A stretch of DNA of 55,775 bases. Source: Candidatus Altimarinota bacterium. Its GTDB lineage: Bacteria; Patescibacteriota; Gracilibacteria; BD1-5; UBA6164. Location: contig JAOARJ010000008.1 in assembly GCA_025210615.1 (NCBI GenBank), positions 1 through 55,775 on the forward strand, in the 5' to 3' direction. Shown here piece by piece: positions 30,701 to 40,590 of this stretch (positions are counted from its first letter, which is position 1; every line of letters starts with the position of its first letter). The translations under genes and the position numbers were made by a program. The notes under the pieces were generated by a model that was not told the origin of the DNA, did no database searches, and was given only the letters and a program-made list of their open reading frames with translations.

Positions 30701-31959
30701 CCAGCTAATTTAGCATCTTCACCGATTGTAATTTTTTGACTAGCTTTATCAGCTCCTAGTACAAGGATACCTTGATTACTAATTTCAACTGATTCTAATT
30801 CAGCACCCGCAACAGGAGTTCCTTCTACAGAAGTAGAAGCTTTAACTTCAGTTACTTTAAGACCGAATACATCACCATTATTAGTATCAGCAATTTGAGC
30901 AGAAACTGTTAAAGTTTGAGTAGTTCCAGCTTTAACTGTAAAGTTATCTAAGAAGTCTAATTCAACGTTTAAGTCAGAACTAGAAACACTTCTTTGTCTA
31001 GTAACTTTTTCTCCTTCAGCGTTGTATAATACAACATCATCGATTTTACCAGCATCACCGAAACCGATAGAATCCATTTTAATTGTTTTTAATTCTACAT
31101 CTTCATCACCAGCAGCAAAATCTAATTTTAACATAGTGATTCTAGGAGTTTGTTCTGGAATTCTTTCACCTTTTCTTGGAGAATCTGGAGAAAGAGAAAC
31201 TTCTAATACTTTTCCTTCTACATCAGATGGAGTAGTAGGAGTAGTAGGTTCAGTTGGTTCAGTAGGAGTAGTAGGTTCAGTTGGTTCAGTTGGTTCAGTT
31301 GGTTTAACTGGATCTGTTGGTTCAGTAGGAGTTTCTTCTCCACAAGTACCAAAGATTTCACATAATTTAACTTCACCACCTTCTGAATCAGTAGGTTTTA
31401 CTTCTAATGCGTTAGCACCAGCTGTAAAAATCCATCCTCTTTTAGCAGAAGTATTATAATCTGTAAAAGATTCAGCAATTATCTTATTAGCTACAGCAGA
31501 TTCAACGTAGTCTTTTTGGTAGTTATCACCAGTTTCTACATTTATCCCTCTAGCTTTTTGGATAAATTTTAATGATTCCCATTTAGAGATGTTTCTATCA
31601 GCTCCAAATGTAGGGTTTCCTTTAACGAAACCTTTTGCTAAAGCAGCTTCAGCATATTTACATCCCCAATCTCCAGCTTGAAGATCAGCGAATTTTCCTT
31701 CACAAGTATCAGTAACTTCGATACCAGCAAGGTTAATCATAACTTTAGCCATTTCTCTTCTTGTAATGTTGTCTGTTAATTTATATTCAGCAACATTAGC
31801 AGAATTATCTTTGATAATTCCTTGACTGGCTAATTTATTAGCAGCTTCAATTTCAGCGCTTGCAGCAGCAGAAACGCTTGATACAGGAGCTACTATTGAC
31901 AAAGTAATTGCTGTAGCGCTAACACCAGCAACTATTTTTTTCAATAAAGAATTACTCAT
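27793..31959 (-). CDS. SLH-domain surface-layer-like protein
   Basis: 1388 aa. Signal peptide (MSNSLLKKIVAGVSATAI, then TLSIVAPVSSVSAA) and SLH-like repeats (AANKLASQGIIKDNS, REMAKVMINLAG, FADLQAGDWGCKYAE, and WESLKFIQKARGI). A PTEPTEPT-type linker (about 215-245) leads to repeated beta-rich domains through the whole C-terminal part. It should bind the cell wall by SLH and build the outer layer. About 107 Gly residues, all in GGN and none in TGA, and codon choice is narrow (GCA/GCT, GTT/GTA), as in highly expressed genes. Its long leader carries hairpins. Under the standard code it would still read intact. Confidence 0.85.
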   Translation of the reverse strand: MSNSLLKKIVAGVSATAITLSIVAPVSSVSAAASAEIEAANKLASQGIIKDNSANVAEYKLTDNITRREMAKVMINLAGIEVTDTCEGKFADLQAGDWGCKYAEAALAKGFVKGNPTFGADRNISKWESLKFIQKARGINVETGDNYQKDYVESAVANKIIAESFTDYNTSAKRGWIFTAGANALEVKPTDSEGGEVKLCEIFGTCGEETPTEPTDPVKPTEPTEPTEPTTPTEPTEPTTPTTPSDVEGKVLEVSLSPDSPRKGERIPEQTPRITMLKLDFAAGDEDVELKTIKMDSIGFGDAGKIDDVVLYNAEGEKVTRQRSVSSSDLNVELDFLDNFTVKAGTTQTLTVSAQIADTNNGDVFGLKVTEVKASTSVEGTPVAGAELESVEISNQGILVLGADKASQKITIGEDAKLAGWKIKNDNDKEDISIKTIRLKQTGSVNESNIEGMYVEADGKKVAENLTFAKDYVTINFGEGYVLPKEKSAYVYFALKGVVTGEPADTLQFQIEKSDDVYAIGDKNGFNAPVRNTSNTTFTGNLDVSEELTIEGSEITASFTRADKDASNVDVDDFDFGTLSLKANSGNYNLESFKILLTVDGKNATDVGTKDLIQDELLTDIRLGGISSEDEVKLADAVTKFGGVDPLAPAADADLKYFAVEFKDITLRKGETKEMKLTADIPKEARKGTKYKFVVDFQNGEFKLEDEDSDKTYTNVTGAGSLLAKDVLSSYSGFDTRNVEIKAASLEVTNNKIDSEDVVLGNVITQAYKGTIEAGSSADVRIRNLTFTNTGDNKVNLDLVVAKAFLKIGTKTIETTEIDGTTVKFTSMDEIIKAGSSNKQNMEVSLQFKSADDDAIDGADDDITTANDNTDKIRLAINAATDIDAEDKEVGTNLAAADISGDLTDKFSNVISLTNKGALTIDVDIVKNDSSEEADLNYFDRFLLGGTDNVMLAKLEMDAKKEKVKVKDLNFETASFASADLATEFRDSIENVRMVKENKSTVVGNGTVTISSDKVAVKFEDMENLVVDTENKEVYYLIADVKKVDLDPDAASAVSGLNTTFTLKGTVAGDIEGDASNKDISANLSNATSKKVTLIASDIAGIDLKKLDNTPAVTSFIDVAEIVITPTSTVNVDASDDPIKALLKKVVFRTSDIAVSGITKPNAQADGKFSLKLREKDSGASTASVELNAGNYTFDNLNTGLAGDAAKIDGTTTFVLSLEVNENATNDASVDADAKVTVKLNRDTVEFRDGTADYATGTLTFSGVVADGETVVIDGRTFEFDTNSAIGGDVAVDVSGGVTADDAVAALAAAINGDTTTAAKVNAKASTADDTVVITADASGTAGNAITTTETCGNGAFGGGTLTGGLAAGTSGTIFTKVYATGAEVTAK

Positions 31960-32010
31960 ATGTATTAAGTAATTAATAAAATAAATAAATAAACATTAAT
32001 CAATGCTTAT

Positions 32011-32110
32011 ACATCGGTTAAAGCTTTAACCCAATGTTATAACCAATAACAAAGGGAAAATAACAACTAAATTTTCTTCCAATTAGTTATCATTATTCCC
32101 ATTGTTATTT
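32011..32110 (-). promoter_or_regulatory. Two hairpins in the surface-layer mRNA leader
   Basis: Between promoter and ATG lie two strong stem-loops. GGTTAAAGCTTTAACC (32016-32031) is a perfect 16-base palindrome, flanked by ACAT/ATGT pairs. The second has arms AATAACAAAGGGAA (32045-32058) and TTCCCATTGTTATT (32096-32109) with one mismatch, and an inner AACTAA/TTAGTT pair (32065-32070, 32083-32088). Neither has a T-run, so they are not terminators. Such leaders often stabilise surface-layer messages; this is inferred. Confidence 0.65.
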
Positions 32111-32186
32111 AAGTTTTTTAATTGATATTAAATATTCAACGCGATTTGTAATTGCAGAATATGTCAATGTTCATTAAACGCTTCGC

Positions 32187-32214
32187 ATTATATTCATAAA
32201 AAGACGTAGGTCAA
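32187..32214 (-). promoter_or_regulatory. Promoter of the surface-layer gene
   Basis: On the minus strand TTGACC (32214-32209), a 16-bp spacer and a perfect TATAAT (32192-32187). Transcription would begin near 32180, giving a leader of about 220 bases before the ATG at 31959. Confidence 0.6.
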
Positions 32215-32280
32215 ATAATATAATTCACATTTCACGTAATCTTCACATAAAAACAAACTTTTCTTACTTCTTCACACAAT

Positions 32281-32754
32281 CTACACATTTACAATTCAAG
32301 TAGACCACCATCAATGTTTTATACATCTAATCCTTATTTCAAAGCTATCTAAGAATTTTATATCACTAGAAAATTCTAAACTCTCTCATGATTTAAATAA
32401 TTTATTATAAATTAAATCTCCATATTCATCATATAAAGCAATTTCACTTATATAATGGTTTTCATCTTCCATTTCATGATTTAAAATATTTCAAAATAAT
32501 TCTAAAATATTGTTATTGATTTCATAATTTATTAAGTGTTCTTGTTCAACTTTATTTAAAACTTTTGTCAACTTGTCTATATAATTAATTTCTTCTTTAA
32601 TAAGGGAAAAATGTTCTTTTCATTCACCACAATGTGGACACTGCCAATCATTAGAAATGTCATCAAAAAAAGTTTGAGGCAGAATATTTTCTTCCTCAAA
32701 TCAAAATGTTTCATCATAAATAAAATTGCAATTTGTACACAAATATCTTGCCAT
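32281..32754 (-). CDS. Rubredoxin-superoxide reductase fusion
   Basis: 157 aa. Residues 1-55 are a rubredoxin: C6-T-N-C9 and C39-P-H-C42-G, with WQCPHCG and the F-x-L ending. The rest matches the superoxide reductase (desulfoferrodoxin) iron centre: EQEHLINYE (family EKHVPVVE), NHEMEDENHYISEIALYD (family PHPMEEKHYIEWIEL), FKSGESLEF (family LKPGD) and the closing IRCIKHGWWST (family YCNLHGHW). The four His and one Cys ligands are all present. In the first motif, the usual Lys is Glu. So electrons from rubredoxin can reduce superoxide within one chain. The active-site changes are small enough that activity is expected. Confidence 0.78.
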
Positions 32755-32776
32755 ATTTTTATTTTCTTAATTATTT

Positions 32777-33940
32777 TTATAATAGAATAACTGTCTCTGA
32801 AATAGTATCAGCTAAATTCATAATCGGTTGCATAATCGCAATAGCTATTCATCATACAACCACTGCCATAAATACTATAATAAAAGGCTCAAGTAGCTTA
32901 TTTATCATTCAAACTAAATTATCTACTTCTTCATCATAAAAATCCGCTACTTTTATAATTATTTTATCTAATTGCGCTGTTTGTTCTCAAACCTGAATCA
33001 TTTGTACAAACATAACAGGAAATAATTTATCTCATTCTAACGCTTCCCAGATTTTTAATCATTGTTTTACATCTTCACGCACAAGCATAACTTTATCTCT
33101 ATATGCTTCATTTCATAATGCTTCTGAAGTAATTCTTAAAGATTCTACAATTGACACTCAAGATGATAACAATCAAGACAACACTCTAGCAAATTTTGAT
33201 AAAACTACTTTTTGTATAATTCATCAAAAAACTGGTACTCTAAGCATAAATCTATCAAATTGATATTTTCATCTTGGCGTTCTTTTCCATATCATAACAG
33301 AACCTATAATGAAAATTACTCATCATACCATTAGAGGCCAATGGTAAACAAAAGCATCTGATACTTTTATTAAAATTTGTGTTGAAGTAGGAAGTTTTGA
33401 TTTATCAGAAAATATTTCTAATAACTTTGGCACTACCATAGTCATCATAACAGCAACTACTCAAATAACAACAACAACTATCATCGCTGGATACATAAGA
33501 GCAGACCTAATTTTTCAAGTTAGAGAAGCAACTTTTTCTACTTGTCAAGCTAAAGTCATCAAAGCATCTTTAAGCTTTCAAGTTTTTTCTCAAGATTCTA
33601 CTATTCACCTTTCAGCTTCATCAAAACTTTTTGAATATAATCATAAACAATCTGATAAACTTGCTCATTCTTTTAATTTTTCTCTAAATTGTGATAAAAT
33701 TCTTTTCATCACAGCATCTTTTTCTTGTTGTTCTAATATAGAAATAGATTTTAATAAACTTATTCAAGCATTTACCATCGTAGCAAGCATACGATAAAAC
33801 ATCACTTTTTGCTTTACTTTTATTGATTGTAAGTCTAAAAAGGTATCGTTTATCCTATCCATTAAAGGTTTTGATGTCTTTAATTCTAGTGAGGATTCTT
33901 GTTTCTTCTCATCCTCATCTAATATGAAAAAATCTGACAT
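32777..33940 (-). CDS. pilC: Type IV pilus inner-membrane platform protein PilC
   Basis: 387 aa, GspF/PilC family. Two GspF domains, each followed by membrane helices: RMLATMVNAGISLLKSISIL and KTGKLKDALMTLAGQVEK (first half), then MLRVPVFGGIIQKVVLSKFA and VGEQTAQLDKIIIKVADFYD (second half), ending in VFMAVVVGGIAIAIMQPIMN. It lacks the short beta-rich N-terminal domain that GspF proteins often have; a similar segment is found at the N-terminus of the protein at 49673-51037. It forms the platform on which the pilB motor works. The gene follows pilB on the same strand (24-bp gap). Confidence 0.88.
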
Positions 33941-33964
33941 AATCTATTTTTATAAAATATTAAT

Positions 33965-35230
33965 TTATCCATTTTGAGTTTTAGCTACTGAATATACTTC
34001 TTCAAGTGAAGTTAATCAATTTAATGCTTTAATAACTCAGTCCTGCTCAAGAGAAATCATTCAATCTTTTATCGCTTGTCTATTTATATTAAAAGCTGAA
34101 TCTCAATTTAATACCATTTCTTTTATATTATCTGTAATTTCAAGCACTTCATATAATCATAATCTTCATTTATATCAAGTATGATCACATTTATCACATC
34201 AAACAGCTTTATAAAAAACTGGTGATTTTATCTTTTCTCCACATCTATTTTCTAATTCTTTTTTATCGGTTATAGACATAGCATGTTTTACATCTTTAAT
34301 TGTTGTTTCTCAAATATCTTTTGCAGTAGCTTTTGCTTTACAATGAGGACAAAGTCTTCTTACTAGTCTTTGTGCTATAACTACATTAAAAGAAGCTGGA
34401 ATTAAAAATGGAGGAACTCACATTTGAGTAACACGAGTAATAGTTTCAGCAGCTGAATTCGTATGAATTGTAGATAATACTAAATGTCAAGTAAGAGAAG
34501 CCTCTACTCAAATTTCAACAGTTTCTTTATCTCTTATTTCTCATACCATTATAATATCAGGGTCTTGTCTAAGAGCTGTTCTCAATCAATAAGCAAAAGT
34601 ATATCAAATATCTGGCTTAACTTGTGATTGATTTATTCAATCAACTTGATTTTCAACAGGATCTTCAAGAGTCATTATATTAACTCAAATCTTATTTAAT
34701 TTTGTTAAACAAGCATAAAGAGTAGTTGACTTACCAGAACCAGTAGGTCCACTTGTCAAAATAATACCATTTGGCATAGAAATAGCCTTCATAAGCAAAT
34801 CGTAATTTTGTCATTCGACTCATAAATCTTCTAATTTTGGAATTTTTTTACTCTTATCCACGATACGCATCACTATTTTTTCTCCGTTTACAGTAGGAAG
34901 GGTAGAAACCCTCAGATCAAGAGGTTTACTGTTTATTGTTTGACTAATTCTTCAATCTTGAGGAACACGAGATTCATCTATTTTCAAATTAGCTAAAATT
35001 TTAAATCTAGCAACAATAGACGGATGTAAAAATGATTGATATTCTAAGATTTCTTTAAGTCATCCATCAACTCTATATCTAATCCTCACAAAAGATTCCA
35101 AAGGTTCAATATGAATATCTGAGCTATCTCATAAAACAGCTCCTAATATAATATAATCACATATTTTTTGTATGTCATCTCATGAATATATTAAATCTTT
35201 TAATGATTCTACTATTTCTTTATAATCCAT
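33965..35230 (-). CDS. pilB: Type IV pilus assembly ATPase PilB
   Basis: 421 aa. Secretion ATPase: Walker [16 protein letters not shown] at about residue 161, Asp box (DSSDIHIEP), Walker [15 protein letters not shown] and the His box [11 protein letters not shown]. The zinc-binding part LCPHCKAKA and GCDKCDHTGYKGRLGLYEV mark PilB, not PilT. It drives pilus extension. It is shorter than typical PilB (about 560), lacking the N1 domain. Several motif glycines are TGA. Heads a set of pilus genes transcribed pilB, then pilC; the two membrane-anchored genes lie upstream. Confidence 0.9.
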
Positions 35231-35256
35231 TTTTATTTTTATTATTCTTTAATTAA

Positions 35257-36600
35257 TTATTTTCAAGCATTAGCCGTATTAAGCCCTTCTTGAATATCAT
35301 TTAGTGTTCATTCTAATTTTTTAAATACTTCCGCATAATCCACAAATTTATTGTACATCAAATTTATGTTTCAAGGTTTTTTATAATTCTTATAATCCGT
35401 TTGTATTTGAGTTGTTATACTATTTAAGTAATTAAAAATTTTTTGAGCATCTTTTCTAAAAAGTACTGCTTGATCTAAATTAGCTATAACATTTCTACTA
35501 TTTAATTTGGCTATTTGATTAACTGCTAATTTTTTTAATTCTTTATATTTTTGATTTGTTAATTGAATAAACTGTTCTTTTTTATACTCTGGTTGTCATC
35601 TTACAAAAAATGTAACAATAACTTGAGCTTTAAATTCTTCTCTTGGTTTAGTTCTTTTTACGAAATTTGTAAAACTCTCACTTCTTCATCTTAAATTCAA
35701 AGAATTATCAAGATAATCTGGCATTATAATAGATTTTATTTCCATAATTGGATGAGCAAAAATATTCTTTTCATCATCTCATGGTATTCTATTTTTTAAA
35801 TATCTATTTTGATTAATTTTTATAGCATCTCATATAACTTCAATATTTCAAACATTTTCTATATAGGTTACAAAATCCAAAAAATCTTTTTTTGAACCTA
35901 TTAAATCAAGACTAATATCAAAACTATATATTCCGTTATCTATTTCAGAAAATTTTTCTAAATTATAATTTTCATCACTATCAACAGATATTAAATTTGC
36001 TATTCAAATATCTCATTTATTTTCCAAATTAAAAGCTTCTGCTAGTCTTTCTATATAAAGAATAAAATCTGTATCATCATAAATTCAAGTTATTTTTTCT
36101 TCTCATTCAATATCTCTTCAAATTAAATTTTTATCTCAGTAAAAAGGTAAAATTTTATTTAAACTCTCGCTTCTCTCTTTTACATCATCTGACAAAATTT
36201 TAGCTTCTAATTCTTCTTGTTTTTTAGTTAAAAAATCTAAATAATTTCAAACTCTACTTATAAAAAATAAATTATAAAAATTTTCTGATAAATTATCAAA
36301 CAGTTTTTGATTATAAATTTTTTTAGCTTCTTTTTTTAATTCATCAACTTTTTTAGATAAAATTCATTTTTTTCTATATGTTTCTATTTGTCAAATTTCA
36401 GCTTTAAAATCTTCCCAAGAAAACCCTTCTTTTTGAATTTTATGATATTCATCTGCTGTTTTAGCTAAATCTAATTTTTTTGCTCAAATCTCAAAAACTT
36501 GCGGTAACAAAAAGAATAACACCACAGAAAGTATTATAATAGCATAAACATAATACATTATTCTACGCTTCAGATTATTACTATATTGTTCTAGTCTCAT
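35257..36600 (-). CDS. Membrane-anchored coiled-coil protein, PilO-like
   Basis: 447 aa. A short cytoplasmic start (MRLEQYSNNLKRRIMYYVYA), one transmembrane helix (about 15-36) and a long coiled-coil and alpha-beta part outside. That order is the plan of PilN/PilO alignment proteins of type IV pili, and the gene is 26 bases upstream of pilB. Sequence similarity is not evident by eye. The segment SLDLIGSKKDFLDFVTYIEN is like PilO's ferredoxin-like fold. If right, it would link the motor to an outer pilus part. Confidence 0.6.
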
Positions 36601-36609
36601 GATAATTTC

Positions 36610-37425
36610 TTAAAAATTAATAGTGTTACCTCATTCATATTTTAAATGAAGTCTTAAATCTGTTTTTTTCGATACTAATGGCTTATCAAAAACAGGATAA
36701 GAAGAAAAATTTCTTTGTTTTTCTATTAAACTAAATTTATTACTTTTTTCAAATTCTGCTTGAAATAAAGCAGCTAATGATTGACTTGTTCCATTAATAT
36801 CCGTTTGCCAATCATAAGAATAAACTGTACAATCAGCCGTTATTTCTTCTTCTTTATCAATAGTAATGTTTTTGCATTCAATGTCAGACTTTCAAACCGA
36901 TGAAAAACCTCTCTTCACATCATCAAATTCGCTTAAAATAGTCAATGGTCTAACTTTATTTTTTGTTTTATCTAAAAGAAAAACAATTTCCTTAGAGTTC
37001 ATAAAATCCTCTACTTTATAAGTATTTGGAATAAGCCTTAAAGTTTTATCTAAGATTTGAAATTTTTCATTAGTAAGATTATTCTCATATTTTTCTTGAA
37101 GTGCTGTAACAGAACTACAACCTGCTGAATTATCAACATCAGCCTCTCCTGAAAATAAATTACAAGTCATAGGTGGCAAAAGCGTGTTTGTAGCATCACT
37201 TTTTTGAAACCAAACATAACTATGAGTTAAAACAACTGATATTATTAAAACTACAGTAACTCACAATAAAACATTCGTTATAATCTTCATTCTTTTGAGC
37301 TCTGGAGTTAACTCTAACTCTTGCTCTTCTTCCTCAAAATCATCCTCAAATCAAGAAGAAATCTCATCAAAAATGTTATCAGTCTCTACTATTTCAGGAG
37401 TTTTATTTTCTTCCTCAAAATTCAT
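36610..37425 (-). CDS. Single-pass membrane protein of the pilus block
   Basis: 271 aa. An acidic cytoplasmic start (ENKTPEIVETDNIFDEISS, then GFEDDFEEEEQELELTPELK), one transmembrane helix (about 55-75) and an exported domain of about 190 residues with cysteines in TCNLFSGEADVDNSAGCSS and SDIECKNITI. The stop lies nine bases before the next gene, so it is translated with the PilO-like protein. It may be a partner in the pilus base. No family recognised. Confidence 0.6.
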
Positions 37426-37511
37426 AATTTTTTACTTTTAAATTAGTATTTAGTACATAATAACACATTTTAAAAAAAAACGCAAAGATTTATCAATTGA
37501 CTAAAAACAAA

Positions 37512-37541
37512 AAAAAAGGGTAATATATTTATACCCTTTTA
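37512..37541 (-). terminator. Terminator of the DNA repair/cell wall gene run
   Basis: AAAAGGGTA (37514-37522) pairs with TACCCTTTT (37532-37540). On the minus strand the stem is followed by nine T. The stop codon of the exonuclease-helicase gene (37529-37531) lies inside the loop of the hairpin. Confidence 0.82.
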
Positions 37542-40189
37542 TTCAAAGCTTGAAAAAACTCTTGACTTTGTCATTTTCTTACAGTTATTTCATCTGGGAA
37601 AGCCTTATATAAAGCATTTCACCAGCCACTTGAATAAATTCTATCATCAAGTAATATTACAATTCATTTATCATTTTTATTTCTAATTAATCTTCAAAAT
37701 CATTGTTTTAACTTAAGTATAGTTTTTGGAATTGAATAATCTCTAAAAGCATCTTTAAATAATTTACTTCTTGCTATAAAAATAGGGTCTGTCGGTACTG
37801 GAAAAGGAAATTTATGAATAACTAAATATTTCAAATCATCTCAAGAAATATCTACTCATTCCCAAAAGCTATCTGTTCACATTAAAACAGAATTTTTCGC
37901 ATTTTCTTTAAAAAATTCAATTAATTTATTTTTCCCTCATCATATAGATTGAGAGAACAAAGTTATTCAATTATTTTTCAATTCACTATTTAATCACAAA
38001 TAATATTCTTTAATTTTTGCAAAAGAAGTTAATAATAATAGTGTCTGTCATCAAACTATCAGCAAAAATTCTTTTAAAAATTTTATAATACTAACATCAT
38101 TAAATTTTATACTTCATAAATCTGTCGGGATATATAGTAATGATTGCTTTTTATAATCAAAATCCGTTTCTAAAGCTATTTTATCAAAATCATCAGTAGA
38201 CAACATTTTGTCTATATAATCAAAACTATCGCCTATTTTAAGAGTAGCACTAGTAAGTAGACAACTGTCTAGTTTATCCCAAAGTTTTTCTTTTAAGCTC
38301 TTTCAAGGATTAAGAAGCGTATAATAAAGATTTATTCAAGTATTTTCAGTAAAAAAACAAACTAAAATATAATCTTCTCTAGAAAGCGGGTTTTTCGAAA
38401 TTTTTATTATATTTAAAATTTCTTCTAATTTCTCAATTTGTCCCATTATAGCAGCATATTCTTCATCATCATAATTATTAAAAATATCAAATAATTCTAC
38501 TAATTTTATTTCAAATATATGACTAACTTCTTCATATTTTTCTAAAAAATCACTATAAAAATCATCTTTTAATAAAGTTGTAACATATCTTTGTTCTCAA
38601 AATACAGGAAACTTAGTAGACAAATAATCTGATAATATTTCAAAAATTTCCCTTAAATTGAATAAAAGTTGTTCTTTTATCTCTAAAATTTCTTTTTTAT
38701 TTTTCTTATTTTTTTCTAAGATTTTTACTAATTCATCAAAAATTTCTGACACATAATTATAATTCATATTACTTTTCAAAGCATCTGTTGCAGTATCTTC
38801 AAGATTATGAGATTCGTCTATTATTAAATTATAATATTCTCAAATTATCGGCTTTGGAGCTTGCATATCTTGTAATAATAACGAATGATTTATTATCAAA
38901 ATATTTGATTTTTGCGCATTATTTCTTGCTTTATAAATAAATTCTTCTTTCTTATACGGATTTTCATCACTTTCTACAGAAATATAATTGTCTGCTGTTA
39001 TTTCCTTTAAAATAGGATATTCGTGAGGAAAAATATTTATTTCGTCAAGCTCTCAGTAGACAGTGTCTAGTAACCACATAGACAACTTTCAAAATAAAGC
39101 AGATTCTTCCCAACTCATATTATTTGAGTCTAAAGTAACTTTCTCTAAAAAAGGGAAAAGTCACAAATAATTACTTCTTCATTTTAATTTGGCATAAGAA
39201 AATTTTAAATCCAAGGTAGACAGCTTGTCTAGGTCTTTAAAAAACAATTGATCTTGCAAGTTTTTTGTTTTAGTTGAAATAATAACTCTATTTCAAGTCA
39301 TCGTTGAATACTTAATTGATGGCAATGTATAAGCGTAAGTTTTACCTACTCAAGTAGGAGCTTCTATCAAAGTTTTCTTACTTTCAAATAAATTATCCCA
39401 AACAGCTTGTCACATTTCAATTTGATTTTGTCTACTTTCAAAATTGTCTATTTGACTAATATATTTATTATCAAAAATGTTTTTTTCATCAAAATTATTC
39501 GCATCTTCATCCTGGATTATCTCATTATATTGAAATTTTTTTATGCTTTTCAAAATTATATCTACAAATTTTTCACTGTCTATTTTTTTATCTTCTTCTA
39601 TTAAATCCAAAAATTTTCTCAAATAAGCAACATTATTATCACTACTTTTTGATAAAGTATAATTTAAAATTTTTCTTTGATTTATCTTTAATTTTTTAGC
39701 ATATTTAACCAGAAAAATGAATAAATCTTTTGTCGCCAACGTATCTTCCAAAGCTCTATGAAAATTCTCAGACTCAATATTCAAGTATCTTTTAGCCAAA
39801 GCTTCTAAATTAAGAGATTTTTCTTCTCTTAGTAAAATATTCGCCATAAAAAAAGTGTCGATATAAATGTTGTCTACAATGTCTACTCATGCGGCAACCA
39901 AAAATTTTATATCAAATTTAATATTATGTCAAACAATAACCAAGTCACCTATAAATTCTTCTATTTTTGTCTTAACTTCATCAAAAAAAGGTGCTTTTTC
40001 AACATCTTCATTGCTAATTCAAGTCAGATTTTGAATAAGCTCCGGAATAGGTTCAAATGGCTTTACAAAAGTCTCAAAAGTATCCACAACCTTTCAAGTA
40101 TTTTCATCAAATTTAACGATTGCAATTTCTATAATTTCGTTATCAATAGCATCAAGTCAAGTTGTCTCCAAATCCAAACAAACAAACAT
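37529..40189 (-). CDS. dinG: DnaQ-like exonuclease-DinG helicase fusion
   Basis: 886 aa. Residues 1-170: 3'-5' exonuclease with DEDDh motifs FVCLDLETTGLDA, GHNIKFDIKFL and HRALEDTLAT. After a helical linker: superfamily 2 helicase of the DinG/XPD type, with Walker A IEAPTGVGKTYAYTLPS, box IIDESHNLEDTATDALKSN (DESH for DEAH) and QGFGRLIRNKNDKG near the end. The four cysteines that hold the [4Fe-4S] cluster in E. coli DinG are missing: LKGRSNYLC is LKGRSNYLG, and the ENPYKKEEFIYKARN part has none. Gram-positive DinG with this exonuclease also lacks the cluster. Probably acts in DNA repair. Confidence 0.88.
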
Positions 40190-40206
40190 CAAAAAAAAAT
40201 TATAAA

Positions 40207-40584
40207 CTAAACTCTTTTAATAAAAACAAATCTATTATAAACAAAAAATTTCAAAATAAAAAAGAAACTTGTAACAAAAAAAATTATGACATATCTAAAG
40301 CTTTCTCACAACAAATTTATAAAAAAAGTTGTTATAAAAAAATTACAAAACATAAAACTTATTAAAACAACTAAATAACTAATCAAAGTTTTATGATAAT
40401 AATTTACTCAAAAAATTAATTTTAAACTTGATAAAAAATTAATAATAGATACTAATAAAAGCGCTATGAAATAAGATAAATCACTATTTAAAAATATTAT
40501 GTTAATAAGTACATATGTTAATCATAAATTAATTCAAAAAGTCAATCATCATATCACAAAAAATTTCAAAAATTTTTTTTTCAT
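40207..40584 (-). CDS. GtrA-like membrane protein
   Basis: 125 aa with four membrane helices. FLKFFVIGGLTFGINLGLTY at the N-terminus and the ending VYNRFVFIKRV are the signature ends of the GtrA family, whose members help move or modify lipid-linked sugars. Here it lies between rluB and the exonuclease-helicase gene with gaps of 6 and 17 bases, so it is in their transcript. Function in this species unknown. Confidence 0.78.
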
Positions 40585-40590
40585 AATTTT

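Noticed and set aside
31220-31330. Short tandem repeats of about 9 bases, looked at as a CRISPR or satellite
   Set aside because: In frame they code the Pro-Thr-Glu linker of the SLH protein.
27785-31459. Long plus-strand frames opposite the surface-layer gene
   Set aside because: Shadows of the biased GCA/GTT-rich codons of the minus-strand gene; none has start signals.
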